From WHSW01 sp963821345 (GTDB taxonomy: Bacteria > Actinomycetota > Thermoleophilia > Solirubrobacterales > 70-9): a stretch of 64,000 bases of DNA. Location of the stretch: positions 186,001 through 250,000 of the forward strand of contig CAWGDM010000012.1 in assembly GCA_963821345.1 (NCBI GenBank). The letters are read 5' to 3'. Under the pieces are notes generated by a model, which saw only the letters and a list, made by a program, of their open reading frames with translations, was not told where the DNA came from and did not search any database. This document shows positions 8,682 to 17,842 of the stretch, piece after piece. The position numbers and the translations under genes were made by a program. Within the stretch, counting starts at the first letter, position 1; the number at the start of each line of letters is the position of its first letter.

Positions 8682-9077
8682 ATGCTGATCGCTGCCGACT
8701 ACCCGTTCCTCAACATCTTCTGGTCGATGATCATCTTCTTCGCCTGGCTGGCGTGGATCTGGATCGCGATCACCTGCTTCATCGACATCTTCCGCCGCCA
8801 TGACATCGGCGGCTGGCACAAGGCCGCCTGGATCGTGTTCATCATCGTCGTCCCGTTCCTCGGCGTACTCGTCTACCTGATCGCCCAACACGACGGGATG
8901 CGCGACCGCTCTCTCGACCAGGCCAAAAGCCAGCAGGCGGCGATGGACCAATACGTCCGTGACACCGCCGGCGGCGGGGCGGCGACCGAGATCGCCAAGG
9001 CCAAGGAGCTGCTCGACTCGGGCGCGATCACCCAGGCCGACTACGACGCGATCAAGACCAAGGCGCTGTCCGCCTAG
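8682..9077 (+). CDS. PLDc_N-SHOCT small membrane protein
   Basis: 131 residues. Two hydrophobic segments (about 9-35 and 46-68) flank DIFRRHDIGGWHKAAWIV, the typical phospholipase-D N-terminal (PLDc_N) signature; a short linker leads to a C-terminal SHOCT motif (IAKAKELLDSGAITQADYDAIKTKAL). Such proteins are abundant in actinobacteria; their role is unknown, SHOCT being thought to mediate oligomerisation. A strong AAGGGGA ribosome-binding site precedes the ATG. A frameshifted paralogue at 33279-33667 has the same arrangement and the same ribosome-binding site. Confidence 0.85.
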   Translation: MLIAADYPFLNIFWSMIIFFAWLAWIWIAITCFIDIFRRHDIGGWHKAAWIVFIIVVPFLGVLVYLIAQHDGMRDRSLDQAKSQQAAMDQYVRDTAGGGAATEIAKAKELLDSGAITQADYDAIKTKALSA

Positions 9078-9122
9078 CGGTAGCGCGCTCGCCGCTCGCG
9101 CGCCGGGCCTCGACCTCATCGG

Positions 9123-10766
9123 TCAGGGCCTGACGTTGCAGGCCTTGCCCTTGCAGCTGGCGAGCAGCTCGAGCTTCGCCGCCAGGTCGGCCTCGACCGC
9201 CGCATAGGCGGGGTCGCCGGCCAGGTTGGTGAGCTCGTAGGGGTCCTGCCGGCGGTCGTAGAGCTCCTTCTCGCCGGTCTCGGTCCAGACCACGTACGTG
9301 TAGCGGTCGGTGCGCACCCCGGTGTAGGGCCGGTCCCAGCCGTTGACCGGGATCGCCGGGTTGGCGAACAGCGGCGACAGGGCCTCGATCTCGAGCACGC
9401 GGTTCGGTCGCTTGTTCGGGTTGCGGACCGTCGGCAGCAGGGAGACGCCGTCCATGGTCCGGCCGGGCTTCGCGTCAGCGGCGTCGAGCAGCGTCGGCGC
9501 GAAGTCGATGTTCGAGACCTGGCCGTGGACCGTCTCGCCCTTGGGTACGCCCGGACCGCGGATGATCAGCGGCACCCGCAGCGACTCCTCGTAGGGGAGG
9601 AACTTGTCGCCCGGGATCCGGTGCTCACCCTGCAGCCAGCCGTTGTCGGAGAGAAAGACGATCATCGTGTTGTCGAGCTGATCCGTCTGCTTGAGGATCT
9701 TGACCAGCTTCGCGACGTGGTCGTCGACGGCCAGCATCGAGCCGGCGCGCCCCTCATAGTCGAGCTGCAGCTGCGCGATCTGGGCGTCGGTCAGCGATGG
9801 CGTCTTGGACTGGAAGTTCGCCGACTTGTCGCTGGTGTCGGCCTCGTTGAAGCTCGGCGGCCGCGGCAGCGTGTAGCCCGTGCTCTTGTCCTCGTAGCGC
9901 GGCGCCGGGCGCGGGTCGGGCCCGGGGCGGCCCATCAGCGTGGTCGCCACGTCCTCGCGGTGCGGCGCCGCCGGCGCCCACCAGATGAAGAACGGCTTCT
10001 TCGAGCTCTGCTGGCGCTTGACCAGCCGCTCGGTGATCTTGCCGGTCACATCGGGCGAGTACGCCTGGGTGGTCGGCGCGCCCCAGTAGGTGAACGGGCG
10101 CGGCCCGAACAGCTCCTCCAGCTTGGCGAAGATCGACTGCAGGCTGTCGGGCTCGTCGTCGACCTCGATCAGCGCGAACTCGACCAGCTTGCGAGCGAAC
10201 TCCTTGTCGCCCCAGATCTTCAGCTTGCCGTCCTTGTTCATGACGAAGTTCGAGTAGTCGTAGGCGGAGACGTCGAGCAGCCCGCGCCAGATGTCGAACC
10301 CGGCCGGGATCTCACCGTGTGCGTCGAGGGCGCCGTAGCCGTTCAGCCACTTGCCGATCAGCGCGGTGCGATAGCCCGCGTCGTCGAGCCAGGCCGGGAG
10401 GATGTTCTTGCGGTCCTTCATCCCGTACCAGCCGTAGGGGGCGAAGTTGCCGGCGACGCCGTGGTTGTGGGCGTACTGGCCGGTGATGAACGTGGCCCGA
10501 GCCGGGCAGCAGAGCGGGAACGAGTCGACCGCGTCGGCGAACGTCGTCCCCTTGCGGGCGAGCAGCTTCTGCACCTCTGGCATCAGCGCGACGTCGGAGG
10601 CAGCCATGTCGTCGGTCATCACGACGAGGATGTTCGGCCGCCCGTCGGTGTCGGCCGAGGCCGGACGCGCCTGAGCGGACGGGGCCAGGGCGACGGCGCA
10701 GCAGGCCGCAGCCGTCGCGATCACCAGGACCCGGAACTGTCTCGCGCGTCTCAAAGTGCCTCCCAT
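9123..10766 (-). CDS. secreted sulfatase, Cys-type
   Basis: About 547 residues from the ATG at 10766. After a signal peptide (RVLVIATAAACCAVALAP, SAQA) comes the sulfatase fold: NILVVMTDDM supplies metal-binding Asp residues, LCCPARATFITG contains the C-x-P-x-R site whose Cys is oxidised to formylglycine, and FLSDNGWLQGEHRIPGDK supplies the second Asp-Asn metal pair. Family enzymes hydrolyse sulfate esters outside the membrane; the substrate could be a glycosaminoglycan-like or aryl sulfate. Start alternatives: GTG 10823, which would be leaderless 9 nt after the -10 element, or TTG 10754, which has GGGAGG just upstream. Expressed from the operator-bearing promoter at 10833-10861, divergent from TetR. 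Confidence 0.85.
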   Translation of the reverse strand: MGGTLRRARQFRVLVIATAAACCAVALAPSAQARPASADTDGRPNILVVMTDDMAASDVALMPEVQKLLARKGTTFADAVDSFPLCCPARATFITGQYAHNHGVAGNFAPYGWYGMKDRKNILPAWLDDAGYRTALIGKWLNGYGALDAHGEIPAGFDIWRGLLDVSAYDYSNFVMNKDGKLKIWGDKEFARKLVEFALIEVDDEPDSLQSIFAKLEELFGPRPFTYWGAPTTQAYSPDVTGKITERLVKRQQSSKKPFFIWWAPAAPHREDVATTLMGRPGPDPRPAPRYEDKSTGYTLPRPPSFNEADTSDKSANFQSKTPSLTDAQIAQLQLDYEGRAGSMLAVDDHVAKLVKILKQTDQLDNTMIVFLSDNGWLQGEHRIPGDKFLPYEESLRVPLIIRGPGVPKGETVHGQVSNIDFAPTLLDAADAKPGRTMDGVSLLPTVRNPNKRPNRVLEIEALSPLFANPAIPVNGWDRPYTGVRTDRYTYVVWTETGEKELYDRRQDPYELTNLAGDPAYAAVEADLAAKLELLASCKGKACNVRP

Positions 10767-10832
10767 GCGTGCCGGTGCGGTCTCTCTCCCAGACTGTCTG
10801 CCCCAACCCGCCAACATGCCCACGGTTGCGGC

Positions 10833-10861
10833 ACCCTACACGGTGTGTCACACTCTGTCAA
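10833..10861 (-). promoter_or_regulatory. sulfatase promoter with TetR-operator-like spacer
   Basis: Minus strand: TTGACA (10861-10856), exactly 17 bp, then TAGGGT (10838-10833). The spacer carries GAGTGTGACACACC, the same block as in the promoter at 7196-7224. It lies between the sulfatase and the divergent TetR gene, where an autoregulatory operator is expected. Binding by that TetR is inference. Confidence 0.65.
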
Positions 10862-10868
10862 CATCGCG

Positions 10869-11477
10869 ATGAGCTCCCCCAATCACCAGACGCGCACCCG
10901 CCAGACCCGCGAGGCGAGCCGGCGGCGGATCATCGACGTGACCGAGGAACTGGTCCGCGAGCGCTCCTACGCCGAGCTCAACGTCGGCGAGATCATGGAG
11001 CGCGCCGGACTCGGGCGGACGATCTTCTACCGCCACTTCGACGACCTTGCCGACCTCGTTCGGACCGCAAGCCGGGCGGCGGTGCAGGAGCTGTTCGACG
11101 CTCAGGTCGAGCTCGCCGCCGCCCGCACCGACGTCGGCTCCGAGGCGGTCCGCGAGTCGGCCGCCGTGGTCGTCGACGTCTACCGCCGCCACGGCCCGGT
11201 GCTGCGCGCCGTCTCGGAGGCCGCCGCCGCCGACCCCGAGATCGCCACCGCCTATGCCGAGTTTCGCCGCCGCTTCGACGCCCTGGTCGCCGAGACCCTG
11301 GCCGAGGTCGGCAGCGACGCGATCTCTGAGCCGCTGGAGACCGCCCGGGCCCTCAACGACATGAACGAGGCCTACTTGCTCGGGGCCTTCGGCCGCGAGC
11401 CGCGGATCTCGCCCGAGCTCGCGCTCGAGACGCTGTCGGGGATCTGGTCGGCCGTGATCAGCTCGAGGTCGAAGTAG
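10869..11477 (+). CDS. TetR/AcrR regulator, EthR-like
   Basis: 202 residues. The N-terminal helix-turn-helix (residues ~15-60: RRRIIDVTEELVRERSYAEL, then GEIMERAGLGRTIFYRHFDD) is a typical TetR DNA-binding domain. The C-terminal half is all-helical, with RALNDMNEAYLLGAFGREPR, the pattern of the EthR-type ligand domain. It is divergently oriented to the sulfatase and starts 8 nt after an operator-like block also found at 7207-7225, so it probably controls itself, the sulfatase and the 7187/7227 gene pair. The last ~35 codons overlap the 3' end of the convergent Vps62-like gene. Ligand unknown. Confidence 0.88.
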   Translation: MSSPNHQTRTRQTREASRRRIIDVTEELVRERSYAELNVGEIMERAGLGRTIFYRHFDDLADLVRTASRAAVQELFDAQVELAAARTDVGSEAVRESAAVVVDVYRRHGPVLRAVSEAAAADPEIATAYAEFRRRFDALVAETLAEVGSDAISEPLETARALNDMNEAYLLGAFGREPRISPELALETLSGIWSAVISSRSK

Positions 11478-13301
11478 AGCAGCGTCCGCCCGATCGCCAC
11501 ATAGGGCAACAGCAGCGCGAAGACCAGCGAGCCGAACAGGTTGATCGCCCACAGCGGCAGGGTGGTGAATACGAGCGCGACCCCGAGCACCGGGCCCGCG
11601 GCGACACTCAGCAGCCAGAAGAAGCCGGCGACCCGGACCGTGTACCACCAGCGCCCGCGGACCAGGCGGGTGCTGGAGCGAAACGCGTCGCGGATGCGCT
11701 CGTCCGCGAACAGCACCCGTTGCTGGACGAACTGCCACTCGACGTACTTCCAGGCGGCGAACGGCAGCCCGATGATCGTCACCGCCATCGCCAGCGTCGC
11801 CAGCGTCGCCAGCAGCTGCGCGCCGAGCATGCGCCAGAACCGCGGCCAGAGCTCCCGATAGACGCTCACCGGGCCCAAGCTCGCGGCCGCGCTCCAGCTC
11901 GCGGATGAAGCAGATCACCGCGCCGGCGGCGATCACCGCGATCAGGGTCTGGGTCGAGAACAACGAGCCCTGGATCGAGATGTCCAGCGTGCCCGGCCCG
12001 AAGAGGTCGTCGAGCCCGGCGCTGATCGCTTTCTTCAGCAGCAGGTAGAGCCCGTCGATCAGCAGCGTAAGCGCGATCGCGCTGGCGGCGATCGCAACCA
12101 GCGTCATCCAGTGGCGGCCGTATAGCTGGCGCGCCGCCCGCACCAACTGGCCGAAGCGTCGCTGCTGGCGCAGCGGCTCGAGCTCGACCGGGCGCCAGCG
12201 CGTGCGGGCGAGCGGGAAGACGATCAGCACGAGGAGCCCGGCGATCAGCGCAAGCGCGCCCAGCGTCGTCCGCGCGGCGAGGTTGAGCAAACCCGTCGCG
12301 TGCGAGATCGCGCCGCAGAATGCCCCGGTGATCGCCGGGCCCAGCAGTGCCCCGCCCGGCAGCACCGCGCTCGAGTGACGCATGTCCTCCTGGGTCGCCA
12401 TCGGGTCGAGCCACTGCGGCTTCGTATTCGGCCCGGTGACCCCGTTGTTGAACCCGGACTCCTTTTGACCCCAGCGGCCCTCGAAGGTGAGCCACTCGAA
12501 CCGCGACCCTCCAGCCGGGTGGGTCGGCACGGCGACCGGTCGTGGTGTCACCTCGCGCTGCGGCTCGCTCGCGTTGTCGCAGCCGACGCCGGAGCCGCGC
12601 TTGCCGTTTTCGATGTAGATCGCCGAGCCGTAGAAGGTCGCGTGCGAGCCGGCGGCCGGGTAGACGATCGGGTGCTCGCCGCGCTTCTCGACCTTCTCAT
12701 CCGTCCACTCGGCGCGCTCGCCGCCGCCGTGCTGGAACAGCCCCACCTCCGACGGCCCCGCGGCCAGCGCCCCCCGCGGGCCGCCGGCGTCGAAGATGAT
12801 CTGCATCCCCTCCCAGTCCGACTCGTGGACGTCGTTGAACTGGTTGAAGTAGTAGTAGAACCAGTACTGGACGGCGAGCTGCTGGGCGCCCGGCTGGCGG
12901 CGAATGTGGGCGTAGACGATCGGCGGCGCCTCGCCGGCGGCGACCAGGTCGGCGAAGTCCTGCGCGTAGGTGCAGCCGGAGTCGAGCGGGTCGCCGGGCA
13001 GGTTCAGATACCAGCCCTTGCCGCGCCCGGCGATGTCGGCCGCCCTCGGGCCCGGCTGCGGCGGGCGGCCGCTGCCCGACGGTGCGATCAGCTCGACCCT
13101 GGGGTTGTCGAGCACGGTGTCGACCGTGGTCGGCTCGTACTGCTCGGCGGCGTCGTCGCAGGGGAGCTGGTCGGAGGTCCGCAACATCACGATCGGCGAG
13201 TAGCGATCGATCAGCTCCGAACGGGCGTCGCCCAGCGCCGTCGCGGGAGCCAGCGCCAGGAGCGCCAGCCCGAGCCCGAGCGCCTTCCGCCCCCCGGCCA
13301 T
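11372..13301 (-). CDS. Vps62-like secreted/membrane protein, frameshifted
   Basis: Begins MAGGRKALGLGLALLAL with a signal peptide, followed by a Vps62/DUF946-like domain (QYWFYYYFNQFNDVHESDWE, then GLFQHGGGE and YPAAGSHATFYGSAIYIENG), then several membrane segments from about residue 325 on. The reading changes frame near 11868-11880: upstream residues end in FIRELERGRELGP and the continuation VSVYRELWPRFWRMLGAQLL is one base out of register. Joined, this gives about 640 residues whose two membrane repeats both open with an xxYxxxWxxL motif. It is the last gene of the alcohol-oxidation operon, 26 nt after the epimerase. Its 3' end overlaps tetR by 106 bp. Role unknown. Confidence 0.65.
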
Positions 13302-13327
13302 CGGCTCGCGCCGCCGCCCGCCCGCCC

Positions 13328-14347
13328 CTAGATCAGGCCGCGGTCGCGGGCGGCGGCGATCGTCTCGGCGAGCGTCTCGGCGCCCGAGCGCCACTCGCCG
13401 ATCCCGAGCTGGGTGGCGGCCTTGGTCGTGTCCATCAGCACCGGGGTTCGGAAGGCGTTGATCCACTCCGCGATCGCCGGCGTCAGCGGCGCGCGCTCGA
13501 TCGCCGCGGCGACCGCGGCGATCGCCGGCTTCGGCACCGGCACCGTCGCCCAGCCGAGCTCGCGGGCGAGGTCGGCGGTGGTGATCTCGTCCGGCGCCGC
13601 CAGGTTGTAGACGCCCGGCTCCCCCTCGCCGGCGACCGCCGCGGCGATCGCCGCCGCGACGTCGTCGGTGTGGACGAGCTGGAACGGAACCCCGGTGTCG
13701 GGCAGCACCGGTTTGACGATCGGCAGCCGCTCGAGCCCGCGGCGCAGCGGCGCCAGCGCAGCGGTAAGCCGGCTGCCGGTGGTCAGCATCGAGACCAGGG
13801 TCGGGGCGTCGGCGCCGGCCACGATCGAGGGCCGAAAGACGTACGCGTCGGTCTGCGAGCCGGCGAGCGCGGCGGCCAGCGCCTGCTCGAGCTCGGCCTT
13901 GTGGGCGGAGTAGTAGAAGCCCTCGGAGCCGGCTGCGGGCATCTCCTCGGTCAACCAGCCGCGGTCGCCGGCGTCGAAGCCGTAGGCGGCGACCGAAGAG
14001 GTGTAGACCAGCCGCTTGGCGCCGGCGACGGCGGTCGCCTCGAACACGTTGCGCGAGCCCTCCAGGTTGACCCGGTGGGCCTCCTCGTGATCGCCGAAGA
14101 TGATGAACGCGAGGTGGACGACGACGTCGGCCTCGGCGACCAGGTCGTCGACCGAGCCGCGGTCGAGGATGTCGCCGCGCCGATACTCGGTCCGCCGCCA
14201 GCCATGCTCGGCCGGGTCGAACGGGCGCCTCGCCATGCCGATGATCCGCCCGACCTCGGGGCGCGCCTCGAGCGCCCGCACCGCGGTCCGACCGACGTCA
14301 CCGGTCGGTCCGGTAACCGCGACGGTGAGCTTGCCCGGCTCGCTCAC
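13328..14347 (-). CDS. NAD-dependent epimerase/dehydratase family protein
   Basis: 339 residues, GTG start. The N-terminus has the Rossmann motif VTGPTGDVGRTAVRAL (GxxGxxG) and the extended-SDR catalytic pair YYSAHK (YxxxK) near residue 145. Strand markers VVHLAFIIF and RLVYTSSVAAYG are standard for extended SDRs. The family covers sugar epimerases, dihydroflavonol/sterol dehydrogenases and related reductases; nothing here fixes the substrate. It starts 9 nt after the alcohol oxidase stop, so it is co-transcribed with the oxidase and aldehyde dehydrogenase, which points to a role with fatty or isoprenoid alcohols more than nucleotide sugars. Confidence 0.85.
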   Translation of the reverse strand: MSEPGKLTVAVTGPTGDVGRTAVRALEARPEVGRIIGMARRPFDPAEHGWRRTEYRRGDILDRGSVDDLVAEADVVVHLAFIIFGDHEEAHRVNLEGSRNVFEATAVAGAKRLVYTSSVAAYGFDAGDRGWLTEEMPAAGSEGFYYSAHKAELEQALAAALAGSQTDAYVFRPSIVAGADAPTLVSMLTTGSRLTAALAPLRRGLERLPIVKPVLPDTGVPFQLVHTDDVAAAIAAAVAGEGEPGVYNLAAPDEITTADLARELGWATVPVPKPAIAAVAAAIERAPLTPAIAEWINAFRTPVLMDTTKAATQLGIGEWRSGAETLAETIAAARDRGLI

Positions 14348-14356
14348 CGCCGGCCG

Positions 14357-16340
14357 CTAGCCGGCGGCGATCGCGTGGGCCGTGCGCCGGGCGAGCGCCA
14401 TGATCGTCAGCATCGGGTTGGTGCCGGAGGCGCTCGGGAAGGCGCTCGCGTCGCCGATCCAGACGCCCGGCGTGTCGTGCAGTTCGCCCCACGGGTTGGC
14501 GACCGAGGTCTGCGGGTCGGCCCCCATCCGGCAGCTGCCCATCTGATGGGCCGAGAAGAGCAGGAAGTCGCGGGGGGCGACCGGGCGCGAGTTGAGGTCG
14601 GCGATGAACGCCTCGAGGTCGTCGCCCCGGCTCCAGTCGGCGGCCAGCCGGTGGCTGGCGACGATCTGCTCGGCCCCGGCGGCCTCGTGGATGCGGACCA
14701 GCTGCTCGACCCCGGCGCGGATGTCGCGGATGTCGAGCTCGTTGGTGACCGGGTACTGGGCGATCGAGTTGCCGTCGGCGTCGATCACGACGCGTCCGTG
14801 GCCGCGCTCGCGCAGCAGGGTGATCAACGGCGCGGCGTGATCCCAGCGGCTCATCATCTGCTTGTGGGCGCGGCCCGAGCGCCAGGGCACCGCGCCCGCG
14901 GTCAGCCCGGTGGTCGACTGCGCCGCCTCGAACAGGAAACCGTGGCCGTCGCCGAGGTTGGCGAACTCGTGCGAGAGCGCCGCCTGCGGCGGGCCCCAGA
15001 CCCAGTTCTGGGGCTCGGGGTAGAAGGCGGTGATCGCCGCGGTCGGGTGCAGGCGCAGGTAGTCGCCGGTCGCGGGGCCGCCGATGCCCGGAGCGCAGCA
15101 GCAGGCCCGGGGACTCGAGCGAGCCGCAGGCGACGACGACGATCGGCGCCCGGACGACCACCCGGGTGCTCGCCGCGCCGTTGGCGGGCTCGGGGTCGGT
15201 GTAGACCGCCTCGACCCCGGCGGCGCGGCCGTCCTCGACCAGGATCCGCTCGACCCGGCAGTCGGAGATGATCCGCGCTCCCGCCCGCTGCGCGTCGAGC
15301 AGGTAGGTCTTCGCCGTCGACCGCTTCGAGCCCGACGGGTCGCCGAAGCCCATGTAGGCGGCGGACGCCGGGTCGTACAGATCCGGGTCGGCGTTGCGGG
15401 TGATCGGGCGGAAGTCGTAGCCGAGCTTCTCGGCACCCTCCTTGAGGCGCTGATGGGGCCCGGAGAGGTCGGAGCAGTCGGCGTTCACGCCGAGGCGCTC
15501 CCAGACCGCGTCCAGATGCGCGTCGAACTCGGGCTGGTCGAGGCCCTCGAGGCCGTGCTCGCGAGCCCACTCCTCGCGCACCCAGTCGTGGGTGCGCAGG
15601 CAGTTGGTCCAGTTGACGACCGTGCCCCCGCCGACGCCGGTCCCGGCGACGAGGCCGATCTGGCCCTCCTCGGTCGGGAACGGGCCTCCGTTCAGGTAGA
15701 GCCGCTGATAGGCCGAGAGCTCGAGCTGGTCGAAGTCGCGATCGTCGTGGTAACCGCCCATCTCGAGCACGCAGACCGACTTGCCGGCGCCGGCGAGCTC
15801 GCCGGCGATCACGCCCCCGCCGGCGCCGGAGCCGACGATGCAGACGTCCGCGTCGATCACCTCCTCGGCACCCTCGGGCCGGTGGATATCGAGCGGCCGC
15901 GGGCGGTCGGGCGGCGGCGAGATCGGCCCCGGGTAGCCGATCGCGTCCCAGGTCGCGTTGCGGCCGGTACCGAGGTCGGGCAGCGCGTAGAAGAGTCCGG
16001 TGGCGATCCCGCGCAGGGTGCTGATCCCGGCCAGCGCCTCGGGGCTGTCGTCGCAGAAGCCGTGCACGATCTGCTCGCGCGCCTCGAGCGGGGTCGCGGC
16101 CGCCATCCCGTTCTCGGCGAGCGCGTCGAGCAGCCCGCGCAGCCCCTCGATCACCTCGGCCGGCGGCTCGGCCTGCAGCAGCGCCACCTCGACACCCTCG
16201 GCGACCGAGGCGTCGCCGGCGGCTCGGTCCCAGAACCCGTGCGGGTCGGCCTCGCCGTCGGGCGGCTCGAGCGAGGGGATGAAGGTGTCACAGAGCGCCC
16301 GCAGGGTCGCCCGCTGGGCGTCGTCGAACAGGTCGCTCAT
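14357..16340 (-). CDS. GMC long-chain alcohol oxidase (FAO type), frameshifted
   Basis: About 660 residues when corrected. The first ~150 residues form the helical N-terminal domain (LFDDAQRATLRALCDTFIPS) of long-chain fatty alcohol oxidases/gluconate-dehydrogenase-subunit-3-like proteins. VCIVGSGAGGGVIAGELAG is the FAD-binding GxGxxG and SAHQMGSCRMG plus SGTNPMLTIMALA are the C-terminal GMC/FAO signatures. It should oxidise long-chain or cyclic alcohols to aldehydes or ketones. A one-base shift at about 15085-15095 (after SPGLLLRSG) splits it. The natural start is the ATG at 16340 (MSDLF...), but the frame is open into the aldehyde dehydrogenase upstream, making an apparent fusion (see findings). 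Confidence 0.85.
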
Positions 16341-17825
16341 CACCAGGGCGGCGAACACCTCGCCCATCGCCTGGCTGACCTCGGCGCTGTAGGGGTAGTG
16401 GTAGGCCTCTCTCGAGGGCGCGTAGCCGGGGGTGACGAGCAGCGACTGGCGCTTGGTGTACTTGCGGATCCCGTCGGCGCCGTGGCGGGATCCCAGCCCG
16501 GAGGCCTTCCAGCCGCCCATCGGCAGCTCCAGCGCGGCGTAGTTGAGCTGGGCGTCGTTGACGCAGACCGAGCCGGCCTCGAGGCGGCGGGCGATCTCGG
16601 CGCCGCGCTCGTGGTCGCGGGTCCAGACCGAGGCCTGGAGGCCGAAGGGGGCGTCGTTGGCCAGCGTCACCGCCTCCTCGGCGTCGCTGACCCGCATCAC
16701 CGGCAGCGTCGGGCCGAAGGTCTCCTCGCTCATGCAGCGCATCGAGTGGTCGACCCCGGTCAGAATCGTCGGCTCGTAGAAGCGGCCCGGTCCCTCGCCG
16801 CGCCCGCCGCCGGTGACCACGGTGGCGCCCTTGTCGACCGCGTCGGCGACGTGCGCCTCGATCAGCTCGATCTGCGGCGGGAAGATGATCGCCCCGACGT
16901 CGACCGAGCCGGGGTCGCCGGGCGGCCCCTGGCGCAGCGCCTTCACCTTCTCGGTCAGCAGTTCGCAGAACTCGTCGTGGACCGCCTCCTCGACGTAGAT
17001 CCGCTCGACCGAGATGCAGACCTGGCCGGAGTTGTTGAGCCCGTAGACCGCGGCCGAGTTCGCGGCCCGCTCGAGGTCGGCGTCGGCGAGCACGATCATC
17101 GGGTCCTTGCCGCCGAGCTCGAGGCTGACCGGGGTCAGCGTCTGCGCCGCCTGCGCCATCACCTTCTTGCCGGTCGCGACCGAGCCCGTGAACATGACGA
17201 AGTCGACCTCGTCGATCAGCGCCGCGCCGGTCGCGCCGCGCCCGGTGGCGACCTGGAAGACGTTCTCCGGGATCCCGCACTCGGTCAGCATCTCGGCCAT
17301 CAGCAGCGAGGTCAGCGGGGTGACCTCGGAGGGCTTGAGGACGACCGCGTTGCCGGCGGCAAGCGCCGGGATGCAGTCCCCGAACGAGTTGTTGAGCGGG
17401 AAGTTCCAGGGGCCGATCACGCCGACGACGCCGAGCGGCGCGTAGCTGACCGAGAGCTTGCGCCCGGCGACCAGCGGCGAGGCCGACTCGATCCGCTCGT
17501 CGGCCAGGTATGCGGGCGCCATCTTGGCCCAGAACTCGAGCGCCGAGAGCCCGTAGGGGATCTCGAGCAGCTGGGTCTCGTCGACCGGGCGGCCGGTCTC
17601 GGCGCAGATCGTGCCGACCACGCGCTCGGCGTTGGCGACGATCCAGCGGCGGGCCGCGAGCAGGACCTCGGCGCGACCCTCGAAGCCGAGCGCCGCCCAT
17701 CCGGGCTGGGCCTCGCGGGCGGCGGCGACCATCGCCCTGACCTGGTCGGCGCTGAGCTCGGGGACGGTCGCGATCGTCTCACCCGTCGCCGGGTTCTCGA
17801 CCGGGATTCCCCCGTTCTCGGACAT
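16340..17825 (-). CDS. aldehyde dehydrogenase, fused to or overlapping alcohol oxidase
   Basis: About 495 residues from ATG 17825. Characteristic motifs in order: ENPATGETIATVPE; the cofactor loop FTGSVATGKKVM; general base Glu in LELGGKDPMIV; catalytic Cys in NNSGQVCISVERIYV; EETFGPTLPVM; and GGWKASGLGSRHGADGIRKY near the end. It is an NAD(P)-dependent aldehyde dehydrogenase oxidising aldehydes to acids. There is no stop between this domain and the alcohol oxidase: the frame reads through the oxidase's ATG. A TGA overlaps that ATG as TGATG in the +1 frame, the usual look of coupled genes. Together the two would convert alcohol to aldehyde to acid. Confidence 0.88.
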
Positions 17826-17842
17826 CGCCGACGAGTCTATGT

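Noticed and set aside
9525..11477. A 650-codon plus-strand reading ending in TetR
   Set aside because: Its first 448 codons are antisense to the sulfatase and Arg/Val-rich; TetR begins at the ATG at 10869.
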